Shown here piece by piece: positions 14,652 through 21,492 of a stretch of 21,492 nucleotides of DNA; positions within the stretch are counted from its first letter, which is position 1, and every line of letters begins with the position of its first letter. Origin of the DNA: an uncultured Oscillospiraceae bacterium (GTDB lineage Bacteria; Bacillota; Clostridia; Oscillospirales; Oscillospiraceae); assembly GCA_910578735.1 (NCBI GenBank), contig CAJTSQ010000038.1:1-21492 (forward strand), written 5' to 3'. The position numbers and the translations under genes were made by a program. A model generated the notes under the pieces. It worked only from the letters and a program-made list of their open reading frames with translations, was not told the origin of the DNA and ran no database searches.

Positions 14652-16280
14652 ATGCCCCAGTACGACCCCCACAGGTATACATACTCCTCCCGGCGGAATG
14701 TTGTCTACGCCAAAAACGGCATGGCCTGCACGTCAGTTCCCTTGGGGGCCCAGGTGGGGCTGGAGGTGCTGAAAGCCGGTGGCAACGCCATGGACGCCGC
14801 TGTGGCCATGGCGGCAGGGATGCCCCTCTTTGAGCCCACAGGCAACGGCCTGGGCTCCGACGCCTTCGCCCTTGTCTGGGTATGTAAAGAGAAAAAGCTT
14901 TACGGTCTAAACGCCAGCGGCGTGGCTCCCATATCCCTCGACGCAGAGCATGTAAGGGGATTAGGCTTTACAGAAATGCCGCGGGCGGGCTGGCTTCCTG
15001 TCATGGTCCCCGGCGCTCCCGCCGGCTGGGCAGAGCTGAACCGCCGGTTTGGGACCAAGCCCCTGACCGAGCTCTTTGCCCCGGCCATTGCCTACGCCCG
15101 GCAGGGCGTCCCCGTTCCGGTGAACGTGGCCCTCCAGTGGGACAAGGACGCCCGACGCATCAAGGAGGCCATGGAGGCCAATCCCGCCCCCCACGACTAC
15201 TGGTGGAAATCCTTCATGAAGGAGGACGGCTCCCCCTACAGGGCCGGCGACCTGTTCCGGTGGGAGGAGTACGCCGGTACCTTGGAGGAACTGGCAGAAA
15301 CCAGTTGTGAGAGCTGCTACCGGGGGCCGCTGATGGAGAAGATCGTGGCCTTCAGCCGGGCGACAGGCGGGTACTTTACGGAGGACGATTTCCGAAGCTA
15401 CCATCCGGAATGGGTAGCGCCCATCACTGCCGGCTATCGGGGTTACACCGTCTGTGAGATTCCCCCCAACGGCCATGGAATCACGGTCCTTATGGCACTG
15501 AACATCCTCAACGGCCTGGAGCTTTCCCCGGACCGGGAGAGTGCCGACACCTATCACAAGATCATGGAGGCCATCAAGCTGGCCTTTGCCGATACGAAAA
15601 CCTATGTGGCTGACCCCCGGTACATGAAAACAAAGGTGGAAGACATGCTGTCTGAGGCCTACGCCGCCCGCCGCCGGGCCCTCATCACCGGCAAGGCCCT
15701 CACACCGCAGGCGGGGGATCCCTCCTGTGGCGGCACCGTCTACCTGTGTACTGCTGACAGGGAGGGCAACATGGTGTCTTGGATTCAGAGCAATTATACC
15801 ACCTTCGGCGCGGGGGTGGCCGTGCCAGGCACGGGCATCTCATTCCAGAACCGGGGGGCCAATTTTTCCCTGGACCCCGCCAGCGACAACTGCCTGGCCG
15901 GGGGGAAGAAGTCCTACCACACCATTATTCCCGGCTTCCTCATGAAGGACGGGGAGGCCGTGGGGCCCTTTGGGGTGATGGGGGCTTTCATGCAGCCCCA
16001 GGGACATGTGGAGGTGCTGGTGAACACCATCGACTACCACATGAACCCCCAGGAGGCCCTGGATGCCCCCCGGGTCCAGTGGATCGGGGGAAAACACATC
16101 CAGCTGGAACGGGAGGCGTCCCCCGAGATTGCCAGACAGCTGTCCGCCATGGGCCACCATGTGGAGGTCATCGATGACCCGATCGATATGGGCCGGGGCC
16201 AGATCATCTGGCGGACGGACAACGGATTGCTGATCGGCGGCACGGAACCCCGGTGCGACGGAACGATTGCGGCTTGGTAA
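14652..16280 (+). CDS. gamma-glutamyltransferase family protein (Ntn hydrolase)
   Basis: A 542-aa protein of the self-cleaving gamma-glutamyltransferase fold. Family landmarks are GLEVLKAGGNAMDAAVA (36-52), PTGNGLGSDAFALV (62-75), the PPNGHGITVL block near 281-290, and the likely nucleophile Thr362 in GG-TVYLCTADREGN, followed by SNYTTFGAG and PGTG. Cleavage before Thr362 would yield two subunits. There is no signal peptide, so it is cytosolic, unlike secreted Ggt. The segment holding the substrate-binding Arg in typical members (often SGRAP) reads NASGVAP, with Val in that place. ATG 14652 is preferred over GTG 14643 because AAAGGAG ends at 14643. The substrate could be gamma-glutamyl compounds or another amide; the neighbouring gdh genes hint at glutamate metabolism. 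Confidence 0.85.
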   Translation: MPQYDPHRYTYSSRRNVVYAKNGMACTSVPLGAQVGLEVLKAGGNAMDAAVAMAAGMPLFEPTGNGLGSDAFALVWVCKEKKLYGLNASGVAPISLDAEHVRGLGFTEMPRAGWLPVMVPGAPAGWAELNRRFGTKPLTELFAPAIAYARQGVPVPVNVALQWDKDARRIKEAMEANPAPHDYWWKSFMKEDGSPYRAGDLFRWEEYAGTLEELAETSCESCYRGPLMEKIVAFSRATGGYFTEDDFRSYHPEWVAPITAGYRGYTVCEIPPNGHGITVLMALNILNGLELSPDRESADTYHKIMEAIKLAFADTKTYVADPRYMKTKVEDMLSEAYAARRRALITGKALTPQAGDPSCGGTVYLCTADREGNMVSWIQSNYTTFGAGVAVPGTGISFQNRGANFSLDPASDNCLAGGKKSYHTIIPGFLMKDGEAVGPFGVMGAFMQPQGHVEVLVNTIDYHMNPQEALDAPRVQWIGGKHIQLEREASPEIARQLSAMGHHVEVIDDPIDMGRGQIIWRTDNGLLIGGTEPRCDGTIAAW

Positions 16281-16287
16281 TGAAGAA

Positions 16288-16315
16288 AACCCCTCCGGCC
16301 ACAGCCGGAGGGGTT
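16288..16315 (+). terminator. rho-independent terminator after the ggt-family gene
   Basis: A perfect 12-bp stem AACCCCTCCGGC (16288-16299) / GCCGGAGGGGTT (16304-16315) with CACA loop, followed by GATTTTGAT. It may also serve the convergent minus-strand gene ending at 16345. Confidence 0.8.
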
Positions 16316-16344
16316 GATTTTGATCCAGTTTCAGCGCGTGACGC

Positions 16345-16833
16345 TCATGCCGGGGTGGGGGTGTCATTCCTCGGCTGTGAGGTGCGGGTCCAGGCGGACG
16401 GGGGAGAAGAAGGGGGTCTGGGATAGGAGGTCTGGGTGGGATTGTCGGTGGTGCCGCCCTCAAGGGCGGGACCCGTCTGCATTTGGCTAACGCCGCCCAG
16501 GGGGGAGTTTTCGCTCCGCCAGATTACCTCTCCGTTTTCGATCATCAGCCACGGTCCGGCGTAACTGGCTTTGGAGGAGCCGGGTGCGGTCTGTTGGGTA
16601 GGATTTTCCGCCAACTGGGACTCGTAGGCCTGCCGGGCCAGCGACCCGCGGTAGGCACTGATGCCGATAAACAGCATAAGCGCAATCTCACCCAGTCCCA
16701 CAAGAACCCAGAGAATGGTCAGTACTGTGAGCAACGGATTGCTCTCCTTGGGCACCTTAACCTGAGCCTTTTGGCCTTCGGCCTGCTCCTCATTATCCTT
16801 CTTCTTCTTTTTCTCTTTTTTTTCTTTGGCCAT
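16345..16833 (-). CDS. single-pass membrane protein, hypothetical, C-terminus possibly frameshifted
   Basis: A 162-aa protein beginning MAKEKKEKKKKKDNEE: a highly basic cytosolic head (1-30), one membrane helix at about 33-59 (PLLTVLTILWVLVGLGEIAL...), then a polar outer part that includes SYAGPWLMIENGEVIWRSENS. The final 30 residues are Pro/Ser/Thr-rich in this frame. In-frame ATGs at 16905 and 16881 lie inside or before the promoter (16877-16905), so ATG 16833 is chosen. The family is not recognised. Near the end the codons become less typical, and the +1 alternative frame looks more protein-like (see findings), so the true C-terminus is uncertain. Confidence 0.65.
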   Translation of the reverse strand: MAKEKKEKKKKKDNEEQAEGQKAQVKVPKESNPLLTVLTILWVLVGLGEIALMLFIGISAYRGSLARQAYESQLAENPTQQTAPGSSKASYAGPWLMIENGEVIWRSENSPLGGVSQMQTGPALEGGTTDNPTQTSYPRPPSSPPSAWTRTSQPRNDTPTPA

Positions 16834-16876
16834 CTTGTTCACCACTCTTTTCCAGCGGGACGTTCTTCTTTTTCCT

Positions 16877-16905
16877 ATCATAGCATGGCCGGCGAATTTT
16901 GACAA
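16877..16905 (-). promoter_or_regulatory. vegetative promoter of the minus-strand membrane protein gene
   Basis: On the minus strand, TTGTCA (16900-16905), a 17-nt spacer and TATGAT (16877-16882), about 43 bases before the ATG. It lies in the gap after the spoIVFB-like gene. Confidence 0.65.
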
Positions 16906-16938
16906 CCATTATTTTGCGGGAATAAGCCATTGTGTCCA

Positions 16939-17499
16939 TTAATTTGGCCGTCTTAAAGCGGCCAGCAGCCAGATGGCCGCCATCAGCAGGGTGAAATTCC
17001 CAATTCCTGCCAATATTAGCCCGGCTCCCAGCAGGGCCGCGGTACAAATCCGGTCCAGCCACCGCCCGGCCCAGCCGGCCAGGCCCGGACCGAACAGCAG
17101 GGCCAACACGCAGTACAATACCCGCCCTCCGTCCAGCCGGCCCATCGGCGCCAGGTTAAACAGCGCCAGCGCCAGATTCAGCCCGGCAAAGACCAGACCG
17201 CCCTCCCATCCGCACGCCAGCAGGGCCAGCAGCAGGTTCACCCCTGGACCGGCCAGGGCGGACAGCCCTTCCTGCCAGTAACCCAGGGGCCGGTCCAGCA
17301 CCATCTCTGCTCCGATTGCTGTTAGGCGGATTATCTTTACATCCCCTCCCAGCAGACGGATTGCAAGGTAGTGGCCCAGCTCATGGAGGGCACAGGCCAG
17401 CATGGCCTCGGGCACCAGGAAAGAGCGGTCCAAATAGTTCAGCCATGCCGCCAGAAGAAGAAATCCTCCGGTGATCTCCACCCTGCCCAGCCGGATCAC
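16939..17499 (-). CDS. spoIVFB: SpoIVFB-like intramembrane M50 metalloprotease
   Basis: A 186-aa polytopic membrane protein with both zinc-site signatures of site-2-type proteases: HELGH (His39, Glu40, His43) in one helix and NLAPMGRLDGG (Asn115, Asp123) in a later one. In B. subtilis, SpoIVFB cleaves pro-sigma-K in the outer forespore membrane and is held in check by SpoIVFA and BofA. Here GTG 17499 overlaps the stop of the SpoIVFA-like gene (GTGA), supporting the assignment. Bacillus SpoIVFB is about 288 aa with a C-terminal CBS domain; that domain is absent here. No sigK or bofA is in the window, so the substrate is inferred. Confidence 0.85.
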   Translation of the reverse strand: MIRLGRVEITGGFLLLAAWLNYLDRSFLVPEAMLACALHELGHYLAIRLLGGDVKIIRLTAIGAEMVLDRPLGYWQEGLSALAGPGVNLLLALLACGWEGGLVFAGLNLALALFNLAPMGRLDGGRVLYCVLALLFGPGLAGWAGRWLDRICTAALLGAGLILAGIGNFTLLMAAIWLLAALRRPN

Positions 17500-18548
17500 T
17501 CGCCTAAAAAGTCCACATAGTAAGCGGGGTTCAGGTGGGTCTTGTTGAATTTCAGCTCCAGATGGAGGTGAGGTCCGGTGGAGGTCCCGGTGGAGCCGAT
17601 CCTGGCCACCGTATCCCCCATGGCCACGGCCTGGCCCTTGACCACCTCGATCTTACTGCAATGGGCATAGAAGGACTTGACCCCGTTTCCGTGGTCCACC
17701 TGCAAATACAGGCCGTAGGAGTCGTTTTCTCCGGTGTACTCCACCGTTCCCGCTGCGAAAGCCGCAATAGGGTCGCCCATCTGGCCGCCGATGTCTACCC
17801 CGCCGTGAAAGATATTCTGGCCGAGGATGGGGTGAACCCGGTAGCCGTATTCCGAGTTGAGCCTCCCCTGTACCGGTGTCATGGTCTCCAGCTCCCCCAA
17901 GGAAACTTGATCCATAGTATAGTTTTCGGGCAGGGGCTGGCCGTTGTAGTCCGATATGACCGTCACCGTTCCCGCTGCAGGGACGGCGGGAGGCTCCTCC
18001 GGCTCTGTTGCCTCCTCAGCCGGCGGGGAAACCTCCGGCTGGGCCGGTTCTTCCGGGAACGCAGCCTCCAGTCCAAAGGGGGAGAAATCCGCGTAATGGG
18101 CGGCGCGTGCCGCCAGGCTTGGCCCGCCGCTGAGGAATTGCAGCTCCGCAGCCAGCATATCGCCGGGCTGCGGAGGCTGAAAGGATACCGTTTCCGCCGG
18201 CTCCGCCTGCGGGGCCTGCGGGGCCGTACCGAAAACCTCTATACAAAATTCTCCCAGGTCAGACAGCACCGTTTCGCTCCCGGCCAGGGATTCCCCCAGA
18301 TTGGACAGCGCCTCCTGAAAATTGAAATCGGTGGAGATTAAATTTAAGACGTCGTCCCGGACCTGGACCAGCTTTTGGGGGAAGATGCCTTTCCAGAGAA
18401 AAATCGTGAGGAACAGCACAAAACAGACCACCAGCTGGGCCAGCCTTACCTGCTCCTGACTGTGACCGGTTCTCCGCCCGCTCCGCCCTGACGGGTAAGT
18501 CCTGACGCTCCTCCGCCTGCTTACAGCCTGTGTGCCCTGGTCATACAT
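17496..18548 (-). CDS. spoIVFA: SpoIVFA-like membrane protein with LytM/M23 peptidase domain
   Basis: A 350-aa protein from ATG 18548. It has a basic cytosolic head rich in Arg (10-30), a membrane helix at about 35-55 (VRLAQLVVCFVLFLTIFLW...), an outer linker rich in Pro and Glu (110-195), and an M23/LytM domain (about 225-350). Zinc ligands appear complete: His248 and Asp252 in FHGGVDIGG, and HLH (His327, His329) in GPHLHLEL. An ATG at 18554 directly touches GAGGAGGG, so the second ATG, six bases further, is the better start. It is co-transcribed with the spoIVFB-like gene, with a sigma-E-like promoter upstream. SpoIIQ or a generic M23 peptidase is the alternative; partner gene and promoter favour SpoIVFA. 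Confidence 0.8.
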   Translation of the reverse strand: MYDQGTQAVSRRRSVRTYPSGRSGRRTGHSQEQVRLAQLVVCFVLFLTIFLWKGIFPQKLVQVRDDVLNLISTDFNFQEALSNLGESLAGSETVLSDLGEFCIEVFGTAPQAPQAEPAETVSFQPPQPGDMLAAELQFLSGGPSLAARAAHYADFSPFGLEAAFPEEPAQPEVSPPAEEATEPEEPPAVPAAGTVTVISDYNGQPLPENYTMDQVSLGELETMTPVQGRLNSEYGYRVHPILGQNIFHGGVDIGGQMGDPIAAFAAGTVEYTGENDSYGLYLQVDHGNGVKSFYAHCSKIEVVKGQAVAMGDTVARIGSTGTSTGPHLHLELKFNKTHLNPAYYVDFLGE

Positions 18549-18577
18549 AGACATCCCTCCTCGGTATCGTTTTTAGA

Positions 18578-18606
18578 ATTTTATTCCGGAAGGATTGGAA
18601 ATATTA
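18578..18606 (-). promoter_or_regulatory. sigma-E-like promoter of the spoIVFA-spoIVFB operon
   Basis: On the minus strand, TAATATT (18600-18606; full match to the -35 consensus), a 14-nt spacer and AATAAAAT (18578-18585; 6/8). About 30 bases before the start, with the same spacing as the sipL and spoIVA promoters. Confidence 0.6.
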
Positions 18607-18609
18607 CTC

Positions 18610-18638
18610 TTGACAGATGGGCCGGAACATATTATGAT
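18610..18638 (+). promoter_or_regulatory. vegetative promoter of tRNA-Pro
   Basis: A perfect TTGACA (18610-18615), a 17-nt spacer and TATGAT (18633-18638), 14 bases before the mature tRNA 5' end. It is divergent from, and nearly touches, the spoIVFA promoter. Confidence 0.75.
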
Positions 18639-18652
18639 AGTAAGCGGTCTAT

Positions 18653-18729
18653 CCGGGCGTGGCGAAGCTTGGTATCGCGCTTGGTTCGGGTCCAAGAGAC
18701 CGTGGGTTCAAATCCCGCCGCTCGGACCA
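18653..18729 (+). tRNA. tRNA-Pro (anticodon CGG)
   Basis: A 77-base cloverleaf including an encoded CCA end. The acceptor CCGGGCG pairs with CGCTCGG (one G-T pair), D stem GCGA/TCGC, anticodon stem CTTGG/CCAAG with loop TTCGGGT and anticodon CGG at 18687-18689, T arm GTGGG-TTCAAAT-CCCGC, and discriminator A at 18726. It reads CCG codons, which suits a GC-rich genome. Confidence 0.95.
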
Positions 18730-18734
18730 CCCTT

Positions 18735-18786
18735 GATAATCCGAACACAATTCCCTGAGTCAAGCAGAGATGTGTTCGGATTTATC
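18735..18786 (+). repeat. long inverted repeat just downstream of tRNA-Pro
   Basis: AATCCGAACAC and GTGTTCGGATT are perfect 11-bp arms, extendable to GATAA/TTATC with one bulge, around a 23-nt loop (18749-18771). There is no clear T-run, so termination is only one possibility. Confidence 0.5.
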
Positions 18787-18817
18787 ATGTTAATAGACAG
18801 TAGTCTGGCAGCAAATG

Positions 18818-18848
18818 CGGCGGAGCATCCGATGAGGATCCTCTGCCG
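18818..18848 (+). terminator. probable terminator of the tRNA-Pro transcript
   Basis: CGGCGGAGCATCC (18818-18830) pairs with GGATCCTCTGCCG (18836-18848) with one C-C mismatch and one G-T pair, loop GATGA, followed by TATTTTGATAT. Confidence 0.6.
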
Positions 18849-18895
18849 TATTTTGATATAAATCACGAATGGGCGGGACAATTAGGAAATAGGAC

Positions 18896-18924
18896 TTGTC
18901 AGCGGGGCGGGAAACAGGTACAAT
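18896..18924 (+). promoter_or_regulatory. vegetative promoter of the radical SAM operon
   Basis: TTGTCA (18896-18901), a 17-nt spacer and TACAAT (18919-18924), 30 bases before the ATG. Confidence 0.65.
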
Positions 18925-18954
18925 AAAAGATACACGTCAAATGGGAGGAATAGG

Positions 18955-20799
18955 ATGAACCGTATCTTAGAACATATCCTGCCGAATGTACAAAAACCGG
19001 CCCGGTACACAGGAGGAGAATATAACGCAGTAATCAAGGACAAGGGTCAGGTGGATGTCCGCTATGCCCTGTGCTTTCCCGACACCTATGAGATTGGCAT
19101 GTCCAACCTGGGCTGCCGTATCCTCTACGGGGTGATGAATCAGCGGCCTGAAATCTGGTGTGAGCGCTGTTTTGCCCCCTGGGGGGATATGGAGGAACAG
19201 CTGCGCCGTGAGGGCCTGCTCCTCTATGGGCTGGAAAGCGGCGACCCTATTGCTGAGTTTGATATCATTGGCTTCTCTCTGGGCTACGAGATGGCCTATA
19301 CCAACGTGCTCAACATGCTGGACCTGGCCGGGCTGGCCCTGCGCAGCGCTGACCGGACCGACTTCTCCCCGCTGATTGTGGCGGGAGGGACCTGCTGCTA
19401 CAATCCCGAGCCCCTGGCCCCCTTTGTGGACTTCTTCGTCCTGGGGGAGGGGGAGGAGGTCACCCTGGAATACATCGACCTCTACCGTCAGGCCCGGGAC
19501 GAGGGCTGGTCCAAGGAGGAGTTCCTGCTGGAGGCGGCCAAAATCGAGGGAATCTATGTGCCCTCCCTCTATGAACCGGTGTACTGCCCGGACGGCACGC
19601 TGGAGTCGGTTGACATAAAGCCGGGGAGCGGCGCCATGGAGACCGTGACCAAGCGGATCGTCCAGGATATGGACAAGGCCTATTTCCCGGTAAAAACCAT
19701 CATCCCTTCCACCGAGATTGTCCACGACCGGGTGATGCTGGAGCTGTTTCGGGGGTGTATCCGGGGGTGCCGGTTCTGTCAGGCGGGGTACGCCTACCGG
19801 CCGGTGCGCTCCCGCAGTCCGGAGCTGCTGGCGAAATACGGCAAGGAAGCCATCGAGGATTCGGGCTACCAGGAGATGACCCTGTCCAGCCTGTCCTCCA
19901 CCGATTACCCCGACCTTCTCCCCCTGTGCGACGACCTTCTGGACTACTGCGCCCCCCGGGATATCGGGCTGTCTCTGCCCTCCCTGCGGGCGGACACCTT
20001 CTCCATGAGCCTGATGGAGCGGCTCCAGCGGGTGCGCCGGGGCGGACTCACCTTTGCCCCCGAGGCGGGCACCCAGCGGCTCCGGGACGCCATCAACAAG
20101 AATCTCCGGGAGGAGGACCTGCTCACATCCTGCCGCACCGCCTTCGCCGGGGGGTGGAGCGGGGTGAAGCTCTACTTCATGCTGGGTCTGCCCACCGAGA
20201 CCGACGAGGACGTGCTGGGCATCGCCGATCTGGCCCGAAAGGTCTACTTCACCTGGCGGGAGTACAGCCCCAATAGAGCCCGGGGGGTGCGGATCACCGT
20301 GTCCACCTCCTGGTTTGTCCCCAAGCCCCACACCGCCTTCCAGTGGGAGGCACAAATTCCTGTAGAGGAGTACCAGCGGCGGGTGAACCTGCTCCGGGAC
20401 GCCCTGAAGCGGGACAAGTCCATCACCTACAACTGGCACGACCCCCAGACCAGCTATCTGGAGGCCATTTTATCCCGGGGAGACCGCCGCCTGGCCGACG
20501 TGCTGGAGTGGGTGTGGGCCCACGGGGGGAAGATGGATTCCTGGACGGAGTATTTTGACTACCAGCGCTGGCTGGACGGCCTGGCCGCCTGCGGGCTGGA
20601 CGGGGGCTTCTACGCCCACCGGGAGCGGGGGAGAGACGAGGTCTTCCCCTGGTGCCGGCTGTCCACCGGCGTGAGTACCGATTTTCTGTGGCGGGAGCGG
20701 GAGGCGTGTTACCAGTCGGTCACCACTCCCGATTGCCGCACTCGCTGCTCCGGCTGCGGAGCCAATAAGCTGTTGGAAGGGGGGAGGACCTGTGGCTGA
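18955..20799 (+). CDS. B12-binding-type radical SAM protein (TIGR03960 family)
   Basis: A 614-aa protein. The N-terminal third has a cobalamin-binding-like fold region (CFPDTYEIGMSNLGCRILYG, then IIGFSLGYEMAYTNVLNMLD and FFVLGEGEE). The radical SAM core holds the 4Fe-4S motif C-x3-C-x2-C at Cys268, Cys272 and Cys275 (FRGCIRGCRFCQAGY). The C-terminus is Cys-rich (CRTRCSGCGANKL), typical of the family. The reaction is not known. GGGAGGAATAGG precedes the ATG. The last eight bases overlap the DUF2344 gene, the family's constant partner, which is fused to it in some bacteria. In clostridia this pair usually lies between spoIVF-type genes and the RNase G / rplU-rpmA cluster, in line with the position here. 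Confidence 0.92.
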   Translation: MNRILEHILPNVQKPARYTGGEYNAVIKDKGQVDVRYALCFPDTYEIGMSNLGCRILYGVMNQRPEIWCERCFAPWGDMEEQLRREGLLLYGLESGDPIAEFDIIGFSLGYEMAYTNVLNMLDLAGLALRSADRTDFSPLIVAGGTCCYNPEPLAPFVDFFVLGEGEEVTLEYIDLYRQARDEGWSKEEFLLEAAKIEGIYVPSLYEPVYCPDGTLESVDIKPGSGAMETVTKRIVQDMDKAYFPVKTIIPSTEIVHDRVMLELFRGCIRGCRFCQAGYAYRPVRSRSPELLAKYGKEAIEDSGYQEMTLSSLSSTDYPDLLPLCDDLLDYCAPRDIGLSLPSLRADTFSMSLMERLQRVRRGGLTFAPEAGTQRLRDAINKNLREEDLLTSCRTAFAGGWSGVKLYFMLGLPTETDEDVLGIADLARKVYFTWREYSPNRARGVRITVSTSWFVPKPHTAFQWEAQIPVEEYQRRVNLLRDALKRDKSITYNWHDPQTSYLEAILSRGDRRLADVLEWVWAHGGKMDSWTEYFDYQRWLDGLAACGLDGGFYAHRERGRDEVFPWCRLSTGVSTDFLWREREACYQSVTTPDCRTRCSGCGANKLLEGGRTCG

Positions 20800-21457
20800 C
20801 CGGCTGTTGTTCACCAAAACGGGACGAGCCCGGTATATCTCTCACCTGGACCTGATGCGCACCTTTCAGCGGGCTTTTTCCCGGGCGAAGATACCCATTA
20901 AGCACACCGAGGGCTTCAATCCCCACCCCTTTGTGTCCATCGCCCTGCCCCTGTCGGTGGGGTTCTCCAGCCAGTGCGAGATTCTGGAGTTCGGCCTGCT
21001 GGAGGGGACAAGCTATGAGGAGGTGCCGGAGCGGCTCACCGCCGCCATGCCTGAGGGAATCGTGGTCCACCAGTGCTATCCGGCGGAGCGGAAGCTGAAG
21101 GAATTGCGTTATGTCAACTACATCATGACCTTCGACTACCCCGAGGGCCGGCCCCAGGAGACCGAGCCCGCTATGGCCGCCCTGCTGGGCCGGGAGAGCC
21201 TGGTGGTAAAGAAGAAGTCCAACAAGGCCAAGGCAGGCTTTACAGAGGTCGACATAATTCCGCTGGTCCGCAGCTGGCGCATGGAGTGCCAGAGCGACAC
21301 CATGATGGTGGACCTGGTCACCTCCGCCCAGAACCCCGGCCTCAATCCTGACCTGATCCGGGCCGCTTTCTGCGCCGAATACCCGGAATATACCCCCGAT
21401 TTCGTCACCTTCCACCGCCGGGACGTGCTGGACGGGGAGGGGAAGGTGTTTCGTTGA
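20792..21457 (+). CDS. DUF2344 / TIGR03936 radical-SAM-linked protein
   Basis: A 221-aa soluble protein whose N-terminus (RARYISHLDLMRTFQRAFSR) and following SEGFNPHP-like block (TEGFNPHPFVSIALPLSVG) are hallmarks of the TIGR03936 family. Its biochemical role is unknown; it is found next to or fused with the TIGR03960 radical SAM protein, here overlapping it by eight bases and sharing its promoter. The start is GTG 20792 with GGGGGGAGGA upstream inside the preceding gene. Both genes are intact. The next gene, probably RNase G, would begin beyond the window end. Confidence 0.92.
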   Translation: MADRLLFTKTGRARYISHLDLMRTFQRAFSRAKIPIKHTEGFNPHPFVSIALPLSVGFSSQCEILEFGLLEGTSYEEVPERLTAAMPEGIVVHQCYPAERKLKELRYVNYIMTFDYPEGRPQETEPAMAALLGRESLVVKKKSNKAKAGFTEVDIIPLVRSWRMECQSDTMMVDLVTSAQNPGLNPDLIRAAFCAEYPEYTPDFVTFHRRDVLDGEGKVFR

Positions 21458-21463
21458 ATGGAA

Positions 21464-21492
21464 TCCCCCAGTCACGGCTTCGCCGTGCCAGC
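21464..21492. repeat. start of a dispersed hairpin repeat, cut by the window end
   Basis: CACGGC TTC GCCGTG forms a perfect 6-bp hairpin at 21473-21487, preceded by CCCCCAGT and followed by CCAGC. It resembles the beginning of a short interspersed repeat that I associate with Oscillospirales genomes. Only part is visible; it could also be a terminator. Confidence 0.45.

Noticed and set aside
17535..18341. A 268-codon plus-strand open frame opposite the spoIVFA-like gene
   Set aside because: No recognisable domain and no ribosome site; the opposite strand carries an intact LytM domain and membrane helix.
18967..20439. A 490-codon open frame antisense to the radical SAM gene
   Set aside because: It lies opposite a clearly identified gene, has low-complexity Gly/Pro/His/Gln-rich composition and no ribosome site; long antisense frames are expected at this GC content.
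1..21492. CRISPR array, insertion sequence, prophage or defence island
   Set aside because: No regularly spaced direct repeats, transposase, integrase or phage-like genes were found; gene content is core chromosomal.

Overview
The window looks like a core chromosomal segment from a GC-rich, spore-forming gut Firmicute of the Oscillospirales type (Flavonifractor / Lawsonibacter / Intestinimonas-like). That placement is inferred from four things: strongly GC-biased third codon positions combined with AT-rich promoters; SpoVM, a SipL-type coat protein, SpoIVA and a SpoIVFA/SpoIVFB pair; glutamate dehydrogenases resembling that of Clostridium symbiosum; and short hairpin repeats at both window ends of a kind I associate with this group. 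No phage, transposase or CRISPR was seen.

Layout. 1-1.7 kb: rsmD-coaD plus a coiled-coil protein gene, closed by a terminator. 1.7-3.3 kb: an ECF sigma factor overlapping a membrane protein gene that is probably its anti-sigma factor. 3.3-7.0 kb: a spore-coat foundation cluster made of a 23-codon spoVM, a SipL-like LysM/DUF3794 gene and spoIVA, with a divergent 49-aa orphan gene between the last two. 7.0-11.5 kb: a small two-helix membrane protein gene, divergent from a two-gene chaperone operon (HscC-type Hsp70 plus a large membrane-anchored J-domain protein). 11.5-14.5 kb: two tandem glutamate dehydrogenase genes. 14.5-16.3 kb: a cytoplasmic gamma-glutamyltransferase-family enzyme. 16.3-18.6 kb, minus strand: a one-helix membrane protein gene and a spoIVFA-spoIVFB-like operon. 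18.6-21.5 kb: tRNA-Pro(CGG), then a B12-binding radical SAM protein gene (TIGR03960 type) overlapping its usual DUF2344/TIGR03936 partner.

How the genes work together. SpoVM, SipL and SpoIVA would form the layer that attaches the coat to the forespore surface. The genes sipL, spoIVA and spoIVFA each have a sigma-E-like promoter with the same 14-nt spacer, and spoVM has a weaker one, so the four units should switch on together in the mother cell. SpoIVFB is the predicted intramembrane protease for pro-sigma-K. HscC and its J partner are translationally coupled and have a vegetative promoter. The two dehydrogenases form one operon behind a promoter overlapped by a perfect 10-bp inverted repeat.

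Most worth follow-up: the second glutamate dehydrogenase has Ser in place of the catalytic Lys125 (C. symbiosum numbering) while keeping the other main active-site residues. Also notable are the hidden spoVM gene and matched sigma-E promoters, the HscC/membrane J-protein pair with three acidic FDFDELL-type repeats, and the 49-aa orphan gene. All family assignments come from reading motifs and remembered homologues; no database search was run.
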